A stretch of DNA of 34,225 bases, from contig DBYI01000081.1 of assembly GCA_002310115.1 (NCBI GenBank), positions 1 through 34,225 on the forward strand, given 5' to 3'. The notes beneath the pieces are model-generated. The model did not search any database and was not told the origin of the DNA. It was given only the letters and a program-made list of their open reading frames with translations. The position numbers were made by a program, and so were the translations under genes. Origin of the DNA: Ruminococcus flavefaciens (GTDB taxonomy: Bacteria; Bacillota; Clostridia; Oscillospirales; Ruminococcaceae). Below, piece by piece: positions 1 to 8,477 of the stretch; positions within the stretch are counted from its first letter, which is position 1, and each line of letters opens with the position of its first letter.

Positions 1-416
1 GCCATAAACTTATTATACAACATCTCAAGTTCTTTAATCAGCCGTCTTTCAAGCAATTCTTCATCACATCCGGCATCATTATATTTTTTTTGTAAAACGG
101 TATAACCACCTTCTGCACATTGTTCACATAGATCGGTACTTGCATCAAAATTAGCATATAAATCTATTTCATTATTGTCCTTAATAGTTCCAAGTAGAAC
201 ACAAGCCATCAGCGAGCGATCGGCGACTTTTAGAGCTGTATATAATGATAAGCCATCTCGTTTTTTTAAAGTAGTCGGATTAGAAAGTCCAAGAGCAACC
301 GCTAACATAAATATATCTTTGTTCTCAGCGATTTGTATTCCTAACACGTCTTTTTCTTTTAATGCCTCAATAGCTGATTTATAATCAGGACTAACATACA
401 ATCTGTCTTTCGCCAT
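1..416 (-). CDS. Unknown protein, last visible gene of the DndD/PLD-helicase operon (partial, runs off left edge)
   Basis: The minus-strand frame opens with ATG at 414-416, inside a TGATG overlap with the stop codon of the DndD-like gene. It stays open to the window edge, giving 138 visible residues that begin MAKDRLYVSPDYKSAIEALK. The visible part is acidic, soluble and rich in Leu/Ala helices. It contains a CEQC pair near residues 105-108 and has no signal peptide or membrane segment. An SD-like GAAGGGAT sits upstream inside the DndD-like gene. The stop-start overlap argues for translational coupling and for the same system as its neighbours. I do not recognise the family. It may be the small partner of the ATPase, as DndE accompanies DndD, but the sequence does not resemble DndE. 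The C-terminus lies outside the window. Confidence 0.75.
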   Translation of the reverse strand, partial: MAKDRLYVSPDYKSAIEALKEKDVLGIQIAENKDIFMLAVALGLSNPTTLKKRDGLSLYTALKVADRSLMACVLLGTIKDNNEIDLYANFDASTDLCEQCAEGGYTVLQKKYNDAGCDEELLERRLIKELEMLYNKFM

Positions 417-2413
417 CAGTGTTCAATCCCTTCTACATAATTTTCATCTTCGGAAAGAACAAGTTCTCTAACACTTGCTGTTCCAGTATAGATTTTTTTT
501 ACTTCATCAGAATACTCATCTGGAGTAAAAAGCATTATTATTTGCTTATTCTTACTTACCTCTTTGAGTGCATCAGCCATATTCTCTCTATTTGTATCAG
601 AAACGCGTCCAAGCGGTGAATCAATAACAAGAGGACAGTTTTTTCCCGAAGCCTTGTGAATCGCTAAAGTGAAAGCATATGCAAGTGCCATCTGTTCTGT
701 TGCACTAAGGGATCCTGTCATCTCTGCGCCTTCTTTATTGTAAACTGAAATGTCATAATTATCACTAATCTCAATTTTACCAAAAGTATTTTTCTTCCAG
801 ATCATCCTATCAAAGAATTCCCAGGTAGTACGTTCAATTTCTTTTTTCATATCATTCATAATAGTATTTTTAATGCTGGTGAAGTTACTATGTAGCATAG
901 TGATTACAGACACTTGTTTGCAAATATCAGCGTGCTCATCCATCTTTTTTAGTGCGATAGAACGTTTTTCATCAATTTTTTTCAGTTCTGCTTCACACGC
1001 CTTTTTTGTAACATTTGCGGCACCAATTGCTTGATTTGCATTATTAATACTATATATCACATTTGAACGTTTGGATTCAAGATCAGATACATTAACATTA
1101 TCTGATAGGCTTTCAAAATTTGATAATGAAGCAGATATTTCAGCAAGTCGTTTTTCTGAGCTTTGTTTTCTTGCTTTAATATCTATTTCGATTTGTTTTA
1201 ATTCATCAAGATTGGAATGAAACTTACCTATCTCTTCAATTGATAATTCAAGAGTACCTTTAATTTCTTTTAAATAATTTGAAGTATTGCTTGATACTGT
1301 AAATTTAGTAAGTAGTTTTTGAAAGTGTTCTAAAGCAGTCTCATCTATCGATGCATCACAAACCGGACAATGCTGTTCTGGATTTTTTAATAATTTCTTA
1401 ATTAAATCAGGATCTATTGCTGGCGGCAAGTCTCCAGCGAGTTCTTTTTCTTTTATTAATTCAAGAGTTTGCTTAATTCTGGGATATAACGAAAGCAGAA
1501 CAATATATTTCCTAATAAAAGCTGCTCTTTTTGCTTTAAATGACTTGTAATCATCTTCTGCTTTATCAAATTTCTGTGTTAGTATATCACGCTCTTCTTG
1601 CAATTTCTTTACTGGCTCATAGCCACGAAGTATTTCATCCAATTTTTCACGCTCTTTTGTGAGCTTTTCAGCTAAATCAGAATTGTATTTTCTGGTGGCT
1701 TCCGCTGCATTGAGCGTATTCTGTTGTTCCTCTTGTTGTTCATTCAAAGAAGCAATATCAGGTGATGACTTAGCAAGCTTTTTTGTTCTATCATTATTCA
1801 TTTTATATAGTCTTGAACAAGCATTGTCTAATAATGTTATCTGTGAGATATTAAAAATGGATTGTTGGATTGAAGTTGCTTGGCTTGCTGTGAAGAAATC
1901 TCTAAGTTTTTCACCGTCAAAGAAATAGAATTTAAAGATTGCTTCATCAAAATATTGCTTTACAATAATATCAGCATCAGCATCCTGCTTAATGTCTGTG
2001 TTTTCAAAAGCACCTTCAACTGTCGTAGAAACAGTGAGTCGACTATGACCGGAAATAACCTTGTTATTATCCAATGAATCTTTTATAATTTTAAATGTTT
2101 CTGACCGTTTAAACTCAACAGTATTATTGTCATCAGTAATTGATAAAATTACTTCAACTGGAATAAAATCTCCAACATTTGCGTTTTTTACAATCGCAGA
2201 TGTTACAACAGGAAGAGCCTTTTTTTCATCTGATAGATGAAGTTCTTTTCCATAAAGGCACCATGTTATTGCATTAAGAATAGTTGTTTTTCCAGTTCCA
2301 TTCTGGGCAATAATAACCGAGAGCATTCCACTATCCGATGTGTTAAATGATAAAGATCCTGTTCCATATTGACGATAATTTTTAAAAGCAATCTTATTTA
2401 TTACAATACTCAT
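416..2413 (-). CDS. DndD/Rad50-like AAA/SMC-type ATPase with zinc hook
   Basis: This 665-aa protein has the layout of DndD and other Rad50-like DNA-sensing ATPases. A Walker A motif (NGTGKTT, residues 38-44) sits in the N-terminal half-domain. A long charged coiled coil follows, roughly residues 205-540, broken by a zinc-hook CPVC at 349-352. The C-terminal half-domain carries an ABC-signature-like LSATEQ (569-574) and a Walker B followed by SPLGRVS (595-605), which closely resembles the DTPLGR region of DndD. DndD participates in DNA phosphorothioation; related ATPases in defence cassettes couple DNA recognition to nuclease action. The start ATG follows an AAGGAG box and directly abuts the stop of the preceding 57-aa ORF (TAAATG). 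No DndC-type sulfur-transfer gene is visible in the window, so a true Dnd pathway is not demonstrated. Assignment to the DndD-like family is strong; the substrate is unknown. Confidence 0.88.
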   Translation of the reverse strand: MSIVINKIAFKNYRQYGTGSLSFNTSDSGMLSVIIAQNGTGKTTILNAITWCLYGKELHLSDEKKALPVVTSAIVKNANVGDFIPVEVILSITDDNNTVEFKRSETFKIIKDSLDNNKVISGHSRLTVSTTVEGAFENTDIKQDADADIIVKQYFDEAIFKFYFFDGEKLRDFFTASQATSIQQSIFNISQITLLDNACSRLYKMNNDRTKKLAKSSPDIASLNEQQEEQQNTLNAAEATRKYNSDLAEKLTKEREKLDEILRGYEPVKKLQEERDILTQKFDKAEDDYKSFKAKRAAFIRKYIVLLSLYPRIKQTLELIKEKELAGDLPPAIDPDLIKKLLKNPEQHCPVCDASIDETALEHFQKLLTKFTVSSNTSNYLKEIKGTLELSIEEIGKFHSNLDELKQIEIDIKARKQSSEKRLAEISASLSNFESLSDNVNVSDLESKRSNVIYSINNANQAIGAANVTKKACEAELKKIDEKRSIALKKMDEHADICKQVSVITMLHSNFTSIKNTIMNDMKKEIERTTWEFFDRMIWKKNTFGKIEISDNYDISVYNKEGAEMTGSLSATEQMALAYAFTLAIHKASGKNCPLVIDSPLGRVSDTNRENMADALKEVSKNKQIIMLFTPDEYSDEVKKIYTGTASVRELVLSEDENYVEGIEH

Positions 2414-2587
2414 TTACGTTGTCTCCTTATGTTCCTCAATAAACTTTTTTATCATTGCCTCATATTCTGATTGATATCGAAAAGAACCCTTATCTTCTAT
2501 TTGTAATATTCCTAACATTAACTCCTTTTCTTCTTTACTTACTTTTGAGTCATTAATATGATCTAAGATTTTTTCACTGATCGGCAT
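2414..2587 (-). CDS. 57-aa charged small protein between helicase and ATPase
   Basis: This short frame encodes 57 residues beginning MPISEKILDHINDSKVSKEE. It starts at ATG 2585-2587, inside the last codons of the helicase gene, and its TAA stop is immediately followed by the ATG of the DndD-like gene. A strong SD (AAGGGGGT, 2596-2603 region) lies 6-9 bases upstream of its ATG. The protein is highly charged and probably alpha-helical (many Glu, Lys and Ile), with no Cys, signal peptide or membrane segment. Translational packing on both sides (14-base overlap upstream, zero spacing downstream) and the good SD support a real gene. I do not recognise the family. Its position next to an SMC-like ATPase suggests a small regulatory or complex subunit, which is inference only. 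Confidence 0.7.
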   Translation of the reverse strand: MPISEKILDHINDSKVSKEEKELMLGILQIEDKGSFRYQSEYEAMIKKFIEEHKETT

Positions 2588-4622
2588 TCAAATCTACCCC
2601 CTTCTTTAAAAATGCTTTTTTTACATCTTTATAGTTTAACGCATTTTGCGCAATATGTTTAGCACGACGACCTTCTTTCTCCAATAATCCGGAGAAGTTT
2701 ACTGGTGATACAATAAAATCATATATTCTCGAAATTGGTTTTTGAGTATCAGGACGTATTACACGTCCTACTCTTTGTACGAATTCTCGAGGATTTGTAC
2801 TACTTGACATAATAATTGCAATTTGTGCGTTTTTAATATCAATTCCCTCATCAAGACATTTTATTCCAACGAGAATCTGAAGCTGATGATTTGAAAAGCG
2901 TTTAATAATATCTTGACGTTCTGTATCGCCATCGTTATTCACAACTTTTGATGCAGATTCATCTTCGGTTATTTTCGCACGTTTAATGTGTAACTCGCTC
3001 ATGATTTGAAAACTGGGCTCTATTTGTTTATCTGACACAAATAGAATCGTATTTTTAATTTTATCTGGAATTAGTTCAATGAGCAGTTCTCTTAACGCCG
3101 AAAGCTTATTTATAGCGTTCTTACTTATATTAGCTCTTCTATCATATAAACGTTCGAGTTCTTTTGGATCATAATCATCTTGGTTTTTTAGTATCGCTAT
3201 CATTTGTGAAGCTTTTGAATACTTCTCGTTTTCTTCAGCTGTAAGATCAACAAAAATCGGATGATATTCAAATTGATTTAGGAACGGCTTTCCTGTTACT
3301 GGATTAATCGTGTGAAGAGCTTCAGATATAGAAAACTCAAAAGATTTATTACCAAAATAATCTCTAATAATAGAAGTACCCTCGTCATCAAACATTCGCT
3401 CGGGTGTTGCACTTAACCCTACCCTGTATTCATATTCATCCAAAAGAGCTTCTCTTTGCTTTGATGCTCCCGTAGCGTGTACTTCATCACATATAAAGAG
3501 AATTTTAGTATCAAACTTGTTATTTTTTATTATTGTAATAAATTTTATATCAGATGCGGTTGCATGAGTTGTGTAGATTATTGCATTATTAATATTATTA
3601 TCACTTAAATCAAGAAGTAATAATTCCAAGTCTTTTTTCCATTTCTTATTACTTCCATCTATTATAGTCTCATAATCAAAAATAACATTCAGTTCATTTA
3701 TATCCTTTTCCCATTGTCGAGACAATGTGTTCTGAGGTGTTGCGACAATTACAAGGAGTCGTTCTTTTTCCTTTAGTTTGTGAACAATGCAGCCTATTGC
3801 GGTACGAGTTTTTCCAGTTCCAGTAGCCATTTCCATCAACAGAGAATAGTTGTTTTCAATCCAAGCTTTAACAGCTTTTTCTTGATGTGTAAAGAGAGAA
3901 AGCTTATTTTGTTTCAATTGTTGATCTTTCTGATATCTTCGCATGATATTTAAATCCCAAACATCACGTGGCTTAATATTTACTATTTTTTCTCTTATTG
4001 ACGTTGGAAGATCAAATACTTTAGCTAATTCGGTATGCTCATTCTTCCAATATGATAGAAATTTAGAAAGATCAGAATTCAAATAACTAATTTGCCCATC
4101 TTCCCATGATTTAAAAACTTTGAATTCTTCAATATTATTCATCCACGCTTGGGCTGTCTCATTAATCGAACCTGAAAAAGAAATCATATTGCCTTCTACA
4201 TCAAAAACAATTCCGACTTTTTGATGAAATAAGCTTAGAGCTGATTTTGTGCAAACGACTATCTTAATCTCTAATCTTCCTGTATCAAGAAGCCATGCAA
4301 GAGCTTTTAAGTTATCATTTGGGTAATCTATAGAGAAATCTTTTATAAAGTTTGTATTTTCGATTATTCCATGCTCTTTAATTATATTATAATCTTCAAC
4401 AGATAGTTCTGGTGAAATTAGAAGATACATTTTTCCATTATTTTTTATTAATCCTTCTATCCCTTTGGCAGCTACAGATAAAGAAGACGAACTAAAGAAG
4501 CCAGCTATACGATAATATTTTGTAGCTTGTTCTAATACTGGTATGTAAAATTCATCTAAAAGCTGCGTTTGATGTTCTGTAGTTTCATAAGAGGTATTTA
4601 TATTTAATGATCTGAGTCCCAC
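2574..4622 (-). CDS. PLD-family nuclease domain fused to SF2 (DEAD/DEAH) helicase
   Basis: A 682-aa fusion. The N-terminal ~200 residues form a phospholipase-D-like domain with one HxK...D...GSxN motif: H133, K135, D141, then GSIN at 151-154. This is the active-site signature of PLD nucleases. The rest is a superfamily 2 helicase: Walker A GTGKT (268-272), motif II DEVH (379-382), motif III SAT in GLSATPER, motif V near DEGID and motif VI QRVGRVIR. Such proteins translocate on DNA and can cut it, and are common in restriction-like defence cassettes. I chose GTG at 4622 because GGGAGG (4631-4636) is correctly spaced before it; a TTG at 4637 is in frame but buried in that SD. The gene nearly abuts the 233-aa gene (stop at 4625). 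A single HKD motif suggests the nuclease works as a dimer. Confidence 0.88.
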   Translation of the reverse strand: MGLRSLNINTSYETTEHQTQLLDEFYIPVLEQATKYYRIAGFFSSSSLSVAAKGIEGLIKNNGKMYLLISPELSVEDYNIIKEHGIIENTNFIKDFSIDYPNDNLKALAWLLDTGRLEIKIVVCTKSALSLFHQKVGIVFDVEGNMISFSGSINETAQAWMNNIEEFKVFKSWEDGQISYLNSDLSKFLSYWKNEHTELAKVFDLPTSIREKIVNIKPRDVWDLNIMRRYQKDQQLKQNKLSLFTHQEKAVKAWIENNYSLLMEMATGTGKTRTAIGCIVHKLKEKERLLVIVATPQNTLSRQWEKDINELNVIFDYETIIDGSNKKWKKDLELLLLDLSDNNINNAIIYTTHATASDIKFITIIKNNKFDTKILFICDEVHATGASKQREALLDEYEYRVGLSATPERMFDDEGTSIIRDYFGNKSFEFSISEALHTINPVTGKPFLNQFEYHPIFVDLTAEENEKYSKASQMIAILKNQDDYDPKELERLYDRRANISKNAINKLSALRELLIELIPDKIKNTILFVSDKQIEPSFQIMSELHIKRAKITEDESASKVVNNDGDTERQDIIKRFSNHQLQILVGIKCLDEGIDIKNAQIAIIMSSSTNPREFVQRVGRVIRPDTQKPISRIYDFIVSPVNFSGLLEKEGRRAKHIAQNALNYKDVKKAFLKKGVDLNADQ

Positions 4623-4624
4623 TG

Positions 4625-5326
4625 TTAAACCTCCCAATCTATTTTAGATAGTATTATTTCATGTTCAGAATCTTTAAGTATGAAATTAATTAGTATTTTC
4701 ACATTAGTTCTTCGTCTAATCATAGTAGAAGGTTTTAAAAAAGAAACGATTTCAGCATATCGTACCATACTATTTATAGCTCTATACAGAACAACCTTTA
4801 TGCACGGATCTCGTAATAGCACTTTTTTTAGAACTTCTTTTTTTTCGTTAAAGGTATAGTTTGTTAAATAATTCCCCCATGTTGTGGCTGTTACTCTATT
4901 TGGGCGTGTATCAGAAATTAACACTAATCCCATCATTGCAGCTAATTTCGATTGGTTTTCACCATATTTTCTTTGTGCACTATCAGTAACAGAATTCATA
5001 AGTTGATAACCTATTTCGGTGAATGTAAGTCCATTAGGCGAAAATGATAATAACTCATTAAGGCGTGATACGCCATTTTCTAAAGAACTAAAACATGGTA
5101 TATCTTGTGCTGTTAATATTGGTAATTCATTGATATTTTTTAGTTTATTAAGGAAATCAGATAGAGATGTTTTTTTTATGATTTCATAAGCTGATTTTAT
5201 TTCAGTATCATCATTTAATTTTTGAAGATTAATATTGTCGTCATCATTTTCTATGAATTTTAAAATATATTCATCTGTTGGCAAACCTTCATCATACTTT
5301 TTTACCCAATCAGAATAAAAGCCCAT
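4625..5326 (-). CDS. Unknown 233-aa protein, probably DNA-binding (helical)
   Basis: I do not recognise this family. The 233-aa product is soluble, with no signal peptide or membrane helix. Residues ~85-140 (SRLNELLSFSPNGLTFTEIG and on) have the alternating hydrophobic pattern and 'GLTFTEIGYQL' turn expected of a winged-helix or similar HTH. The C-terminal third is basic, with an MIRRRTN stretch, which would suit nucleic-acid contact. The start chosen is ATG 5324-5326 because GAAAGGGGTG lies just upstream. A longer frame starting at 5371 would overlap the radical SAM gene and lacks an SD. It sits between the radical SAM gene (16 bases away) and the PLD-helicase (2 bases away), so it belongs to the same operon and probably acts as a specificity or adaptor subunit. 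That role is inferred from context. Confidence 0.72.
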   Translation of the reverse strand: MGFYSDWVKKYDEGLPTDEYILKFIENDDDNINLQKLNDDTEIKSAYEIIKKTSLSDFLNKLKNINELPILTAQDIPCFSSLENGVSRLNELLSFSPNGLTFTEIGYQLMNSVTDSAQRKYGENQSKLAAMMGLVLISDTRPNRVTATTWGNYLTNYTFNEKKEVLKKVLLRDPCIKVVLYRAINSMVRYAEIVSFLKPSTMIRRRTNVKILINFILKDSEHEIILSKIDWEV

Positions 5327-5342
5327 AAAAACACCCCTTTCT

Positions 5343-6533
5343 TTAACTAAACTTAGGATTTTTTTCTCCAAATCTTAAATCGAAGTATTTCTTTGCAATT
5401 TCTGGAAATTCATTTTCAAATTCTAATAATCCTTTCATAGAAGAACAATAACTGCCAGATGTTTTATGAAGGGCTTGATTTGCTAAACAAAACTCTCGGA
5501 ATGTCATTTTTTTTACAATGCTTGGTTGGTTACACCAACGTGCAAGAGTGACATATAAAGATCTATATTTCGAACGCTTCCAAGGTGTATCATTTTTGTT
5601 CATGTAACGCATTATATACGGCAGACATCTATAATGAAATAAAAGTTCAATTCGTTTAAAAGCATTTTCTATGTCCTTTTCATCGGTGCTTTCAAAAGCA
5701 ACAAGAACATAAAATTTTACACTTTTTCTTCTTGTATTGTATTTGGCAATTATTTCAAGTTTCTTGTGTATTAGCTCATAGTCAGCTATATTATCAAAAG
5801 CAAAAGTATAATCGCCATCATAGTTAGCTTCAAAAAATAATTTTGCTTTTTCATCAGTTAAAAGACGTTCATCCAGTCCTTGCTTAAATTTGAAGGATTT
5901 CCCTGTAGCCATTATTTCAGAAAACAATTCGCGCCATTTAGGGTATCCCATAAAATTATCATCTAAAAAACATAGTTTTTTCCTTGAAGGATCATAAAAT
6001 TCTTCTAACGCACTATGCGGAAAAACGTGATCAAATTTTTGATTAACGCAAAACGGACATTTTCTAAAACAACCTCTTGTAATAAAACCAATTGAATAAT
6101 CGGTATATTCCTTGAATTGTCCTCTAAATCGTTTTTCGTTGAAAGTTTTTCCATTTATTTCTGATGATTCGCGAGCAAGTTTTACTTCGTTTTCAATCCA
6201 TTCATTATAAAGATTATAATCTGGCATATGATGTTCTATCTCATATGGCAGGTCAGGAGCTTTATCAAAATAAAAGCCGGTTCCGCCCATATGAACATGC
6301 TTTGATTCTTTTATATAGTTTGGTACAGGGGTATCAGTAAATACTTTAGATATATAAATTTCATTATATCTTTTTTTCCATGTTTTCCATTCGTTAATAT
6401 CCGGAAAAATAGTACATAGTTCAACCGTTGCTCCTTTTTCTTTCCAATAGCCTGATATTTTTTCACACGCTAAATTGGGAAAACGATGCTTTTCTCGACC
6501 TATCAAGTCAGCATCGAATATCGCTATTTTCAT
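5343..6533 (-). CDS. Radical SAM protein with B12-binding-like N-terminus
   Basis: A 396-aa protein and first gene of the operon. The N-terminal ~110 residues (MKIAIFDADLIGREKHRFPN onward) look like the Rossmann-type cobalamin-binding-like domain that precedes many radical SAM cores. The canonical [4Fe-4S] motif CxxxCxxC is present as C155-FRK-C159-PF-C162, followed by a TIM-barrel-like pattern with the FLDDNFMG stretch. Radical SAM enzymes cleave S-adenosylmethionine to start radical chemistry on diverse substrates, including nucleotides and peptides. There is no SPASM-type cysteine cluster. A DXHXXG motif for cobalamin is not obvious, so B12 use is doubtful. The start ATG is preceded by AGGAGATTTAT. 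Its presence at the head of a helicase/DndD-like operon is unusual and hints at nucleic-acid modification. The substrate is unknown. Confidence 0.88.
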   Translation of the reverse strand: MKIAIFDADLIGREKHRFPNLACEKISGYWKEKGATVELCTIFPDINEWKTWKKRYNEIYISKVFTDTPVPNYIKESKHVHMGGTGFYFDKAPDLPYEIEHHMPDYNLYNEWIENEVKLARESSEINGKTFNEKRFRGQFKEYTDYSIGFITRGCFRKCPFCVNQKFDHVFPHSALEEFYDPSRKKLCFLDDNFMGYPKWRELFSEIMATGKSFKFKQGLDERLLTDEKAKLFFEANYDGDYTFAFDNIADYELIHKKLEIIAKYNTRRKSVKFYVLVAFESTDEKDIENAFKRIELLFHYRCLPYIMRYMNKNDTPWKRSKYRSLYVTLARWCNQPSIVKKMTFREFCLANQALHKTSGSYCSSMKGLLEFENEFPEIAKKYFDLRFGEKNPKFS

Positions 6534-6738
6534 ATAAATCTCCTAATTATTATTTTTCAAATAACAGTATGATTGAATTGATGGCAATAAAACAATTTAC
6601 ACTAATCAAGACAATGTTTAAAGATGTTTTTCAAGATTAATTGTAATTTGAGAAACAGCAATATACAAATAGCAAACTTTACAAATATTTATGCAATGTG
6701 TATATTTAATGATGTAAAAGTATCTTATATTTGTTGCT

Positions 6739-6767
6739 ATTATATCATAATTCATGGCAAGTGTCAA
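6739..6767 (-). promoter_or_regulatory. Consensus sigma-A promoter of the radical SAM/helicase/DndD operon
   Basis: On the minus strand TTGACA (6762-6767) is followed after exactly 17 bases by TATAAT (6739-6744), a perfect housekeeping consensus. Transcription should start near 6732, leaving an AT-rich 5' UTR of about 200 bases before the radical SAM ATG at 6533. Such a long leader is unusual here and could carry regulation, though I see no convincing terminator or known riboswitch in it. Confidence 0.85.
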
Positions 6768-6828
6768 TTAATTAACTTTAGATATTTATTATTAAACGAC
6801 AGATATTGTTTAAATATCCGCATAACAA

Positions 6829-7962
6829 TCACTTTTTTATTGCTAATTGCTCTTTAAAAAGCTTCGTCATAGTCTCTTTTCCTTTTTTTGTGGATAAGTC
6901 ATCAAGTTTCATATCTCCTTTGAAAACAAGCTCCATAATTCCTATGTATGCTTCGCCAAGAGCAGCTGTTATTACACCAGCTGTACCCGCAGAGATAGCA
7001 CCTCCAACTATTGTTCCAGCACCGGGAATAAGTTTCAAAAGGTTTGAAACAACGGCTTTACCGAGTACTGTAGCACCACCAGAACCTATTGTCGAAGAAA
7101 TCAAAGCAGTAATTATACTTTTACTAACATTAAAACCAAAAATAACAGTGATTGAAGCAATCATGCTGAGCTGCGTAGGAATTAGCAAAGCACAGTCACC
7201 AAACGGTATAGGTGCAGCTCCTTCGCCAGCCGCTGCAACTGATGCCGTTGCTACTGCTGCCTGTGCTCTAATTTTTTTTGCTTTTAATGATGCTATTTGT
7301 ACATTTTGAAGAGTATCAATAAGCTCCTCTGGCAAGGCTTCTTCCATAACTTGGATCAATACATCTAAACCATAGGCAGGAACTACACCAAGATCTTCAA
7401 TTTCGTAATCCTCTGCAAGTACAGGAACAACTTGAATAATATCAAGATTTTCAGAGACAAGTGTATTTTTCATCTCTTGTGCTTTTTTCTTTGAAAATGA
7501 TTGAGTTAATACAACTATTATAGGAATTTGAGTGACCTTATTTTCATCAGAAAGGTCTTTCAGCCATTCTATTTCTTCTGGTTCGATCCTGTTTGAAGCA
7601 GTATTTATGCAATACCAAATACAGTGAATTGCTTCGTTAACATCCTTTGAAGCTAAACCAACATTTATTGTATCAATAACTTCTTTCTTCACTTCAGTCT
7701 GAACTTCTTTGCCAAGCTCAAACCCCCGAGTATCATATATAGCAAGTGGCACACCTTTTTTTGTTATTTTTCTCATATGATTGGTTACAGGTTTTCCCAT
7801 TCCAGTCTCAACTATATTATCCCTAAAAACAGAATTAATAAGCGTACTTTTTCCCACACCTGTTTTACCAGCAACAATAATATTTAATTGCTTTAAATTC
7901 TTTATTTTCTCAGATATTGCATCTATGGCATCCTGAGCAACTTTATTGATATCAATCGACAT
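6829..7962 (-). CDS. GTPase with hydrophobic Gly/Ala-rich C-terminal region (YcjF/DUF697-like)
   Basis: A 377-aa Era/dynamin-like small GTPase. The G1 loop GKTGVGKST is at residues 32-40 and the G3 DTRG at 77-80. The usual NKxD (G4) is replaced by a TQ-type motif after IPIIVVLTQ, as in several DUF697-linked GTPases. Residues ~235-340 are rich in Gly, Ala, Ile and Val, with several possible membrane-associating helices. They resemble the DUF697/YcjF-type C-terminus. The start is ATG 7960-7962, preceded at 5 bases by GTGAGGG. An overlapping GTG at 7974 is in frame but has no SD. It is the last gene of the operon with the Cys-rich protein and the toxin-immunity pair. Such GTPases may remodel or sense membranes; a role in protection from or delivery of the toxin is speculation. 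Confidence 0.82.
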   Translation of the reverse strand: MSIDINKVAQDAIDAISEKIKNLKQLNIIVAGKTGVGKSTLINSVFRDNIVETGMGKPVTNHMRKITKKGVPLAIYDTRGFELGKEVQTEVKKEVIDTINVGLASKDVNEAIHCIWYCINTASNRIEPEEIEWLKDLSDENKVTQIPIIVVLTQSFSKKKAQEMKNTLVSENLDIIQVVPVLAEDYEIEDLGVVPAYGLDVLIQVMEEALPEELIDTLQNVQIASLKAKKIRAQAAVATASVAAAGEGAAPIPFGDCALLIPTQLSMIASITVIFGFNVSKSIITALISSTIGSGGATVLGKAVVSNLLKLIPGAGTIVGGAISAGTAGVITAALGEAYIGIMELVFKGDMKLDDLSTKKGKETMTKLFKEQLAIKK

Positions 7963-7970
7963 ATATTCCC

Positions 7971-8444
7971 TCACTTTCTATATAAAGGCTTATTTTTGAT
8001 TATTCGTTTGAGTTCAAAATGATTTTCGTTATATGTTCCTTTTGATCCGATTGTTTTGCCAATTGCCCATTCAGCTATAGGAGAACGAGAGGCTTGTGAT
8101 TGACTTATCTCAAGCGTAACATCCCTGTTATGGGTGATTGAATGGATAATAATAGTATCTCCGATTCGAGCGGTTAAAACAGGCTTTGATATTGGGGCTA
8201 TTGCATTATTTTTCTTCACATTTTTATCTGTTTTGTTATTATTGTCTTTCTTCTTTTCTGGCTTATCAAATCGCGAAATGTAGTCTTTGCAACAGCTACC
8301 AACTTCACGGCAGATTTCACCAAACCACATAGAGCCTCGATTCATACATGCTCCATCTGGACCGCGGTATCTACAATCGTGATGTCTACCTTTTCTTGTA
8401 TATATAATCGTGTTTCCGCCATAATATGTAATGTGCTTGCCCAT
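7971..8444 (-). CDS. Cys-rich N-terminus plus GreA/GreB-like C-terminal domain
   Basis: A 157-aa protein in two parts. The N-terminal ~55 residues contain five Cys (C24, C33, C45, C51, C52) with His21-His22, a pattern consistent with metal binding or disulfides. A Lys/Asn-rich linker follows (~60-85). The C-terminal ~60 residues (ARIGDTIIIHSITHNRDVTL, then SPIAEWAIGKTIG) resemble the C-terminal FKBP-like domain of GreA/GreB: a strand motif, then an SP-(I/L)-x-x-x-(L/A)-x-G-K-x-x-G signature. The catalytic coiled coil of Gre factors is absent, so transcript cleavage is unlikely; binding to RNA polymerase or another partner is possible. The start ATG follows GAAGGTGATTTA. Its stop lies 8 bases before the GTPase start, so the two are probably translationally coupled. 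The exact function is unknown. Confidence 0.72.
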   Translation of the reverse strand: MGKHITYYGGNTIIYTRKGRHHDCRYRGPDGACMNRGSMWFGEICREVGSCCKDYISRFDKPEKKKDNNNKTDKNVKKNNAIAPISKPVLTARIGDTIIIHSITHNRDVTLEISQSQASRSPIAEWAIGKTIGSKGTYNENHFELKRIIKNKPLYRK

Positions 8445-8477
8445 TAAATCACCTTCATTCGTTTATGAAAGCTATGA

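Noticed and set aside
4623..4637. TTG start five codons upstream of the helicase GTG
   Set aside because: The region is the SD of the GTG start and overlaps the previous gene's stop; GTG fits better.
1..6533. Identification of the left operon as a DndABCDE phosphorothioation system
   Set aside because: No DndA, DndB, DndC or DndE feature is visible; only the ATPase is DndD-like, and a radical SAM protein is not part of that pathway.
6801..6817. Weak hairpin GATATT/AATATC after the GTPase gene as terminator
   Set aside because: It has a six-pair AT stem and no T-run; too weak to call.
6806..7309. 167-aa plus-strand ORF opposite the GTPase gene
   Set aside because: It is antisense to a well-supported GTPase gene, is a Pro/Ala/Ile-rich shadow of its hydrophobic region, and has no SD.
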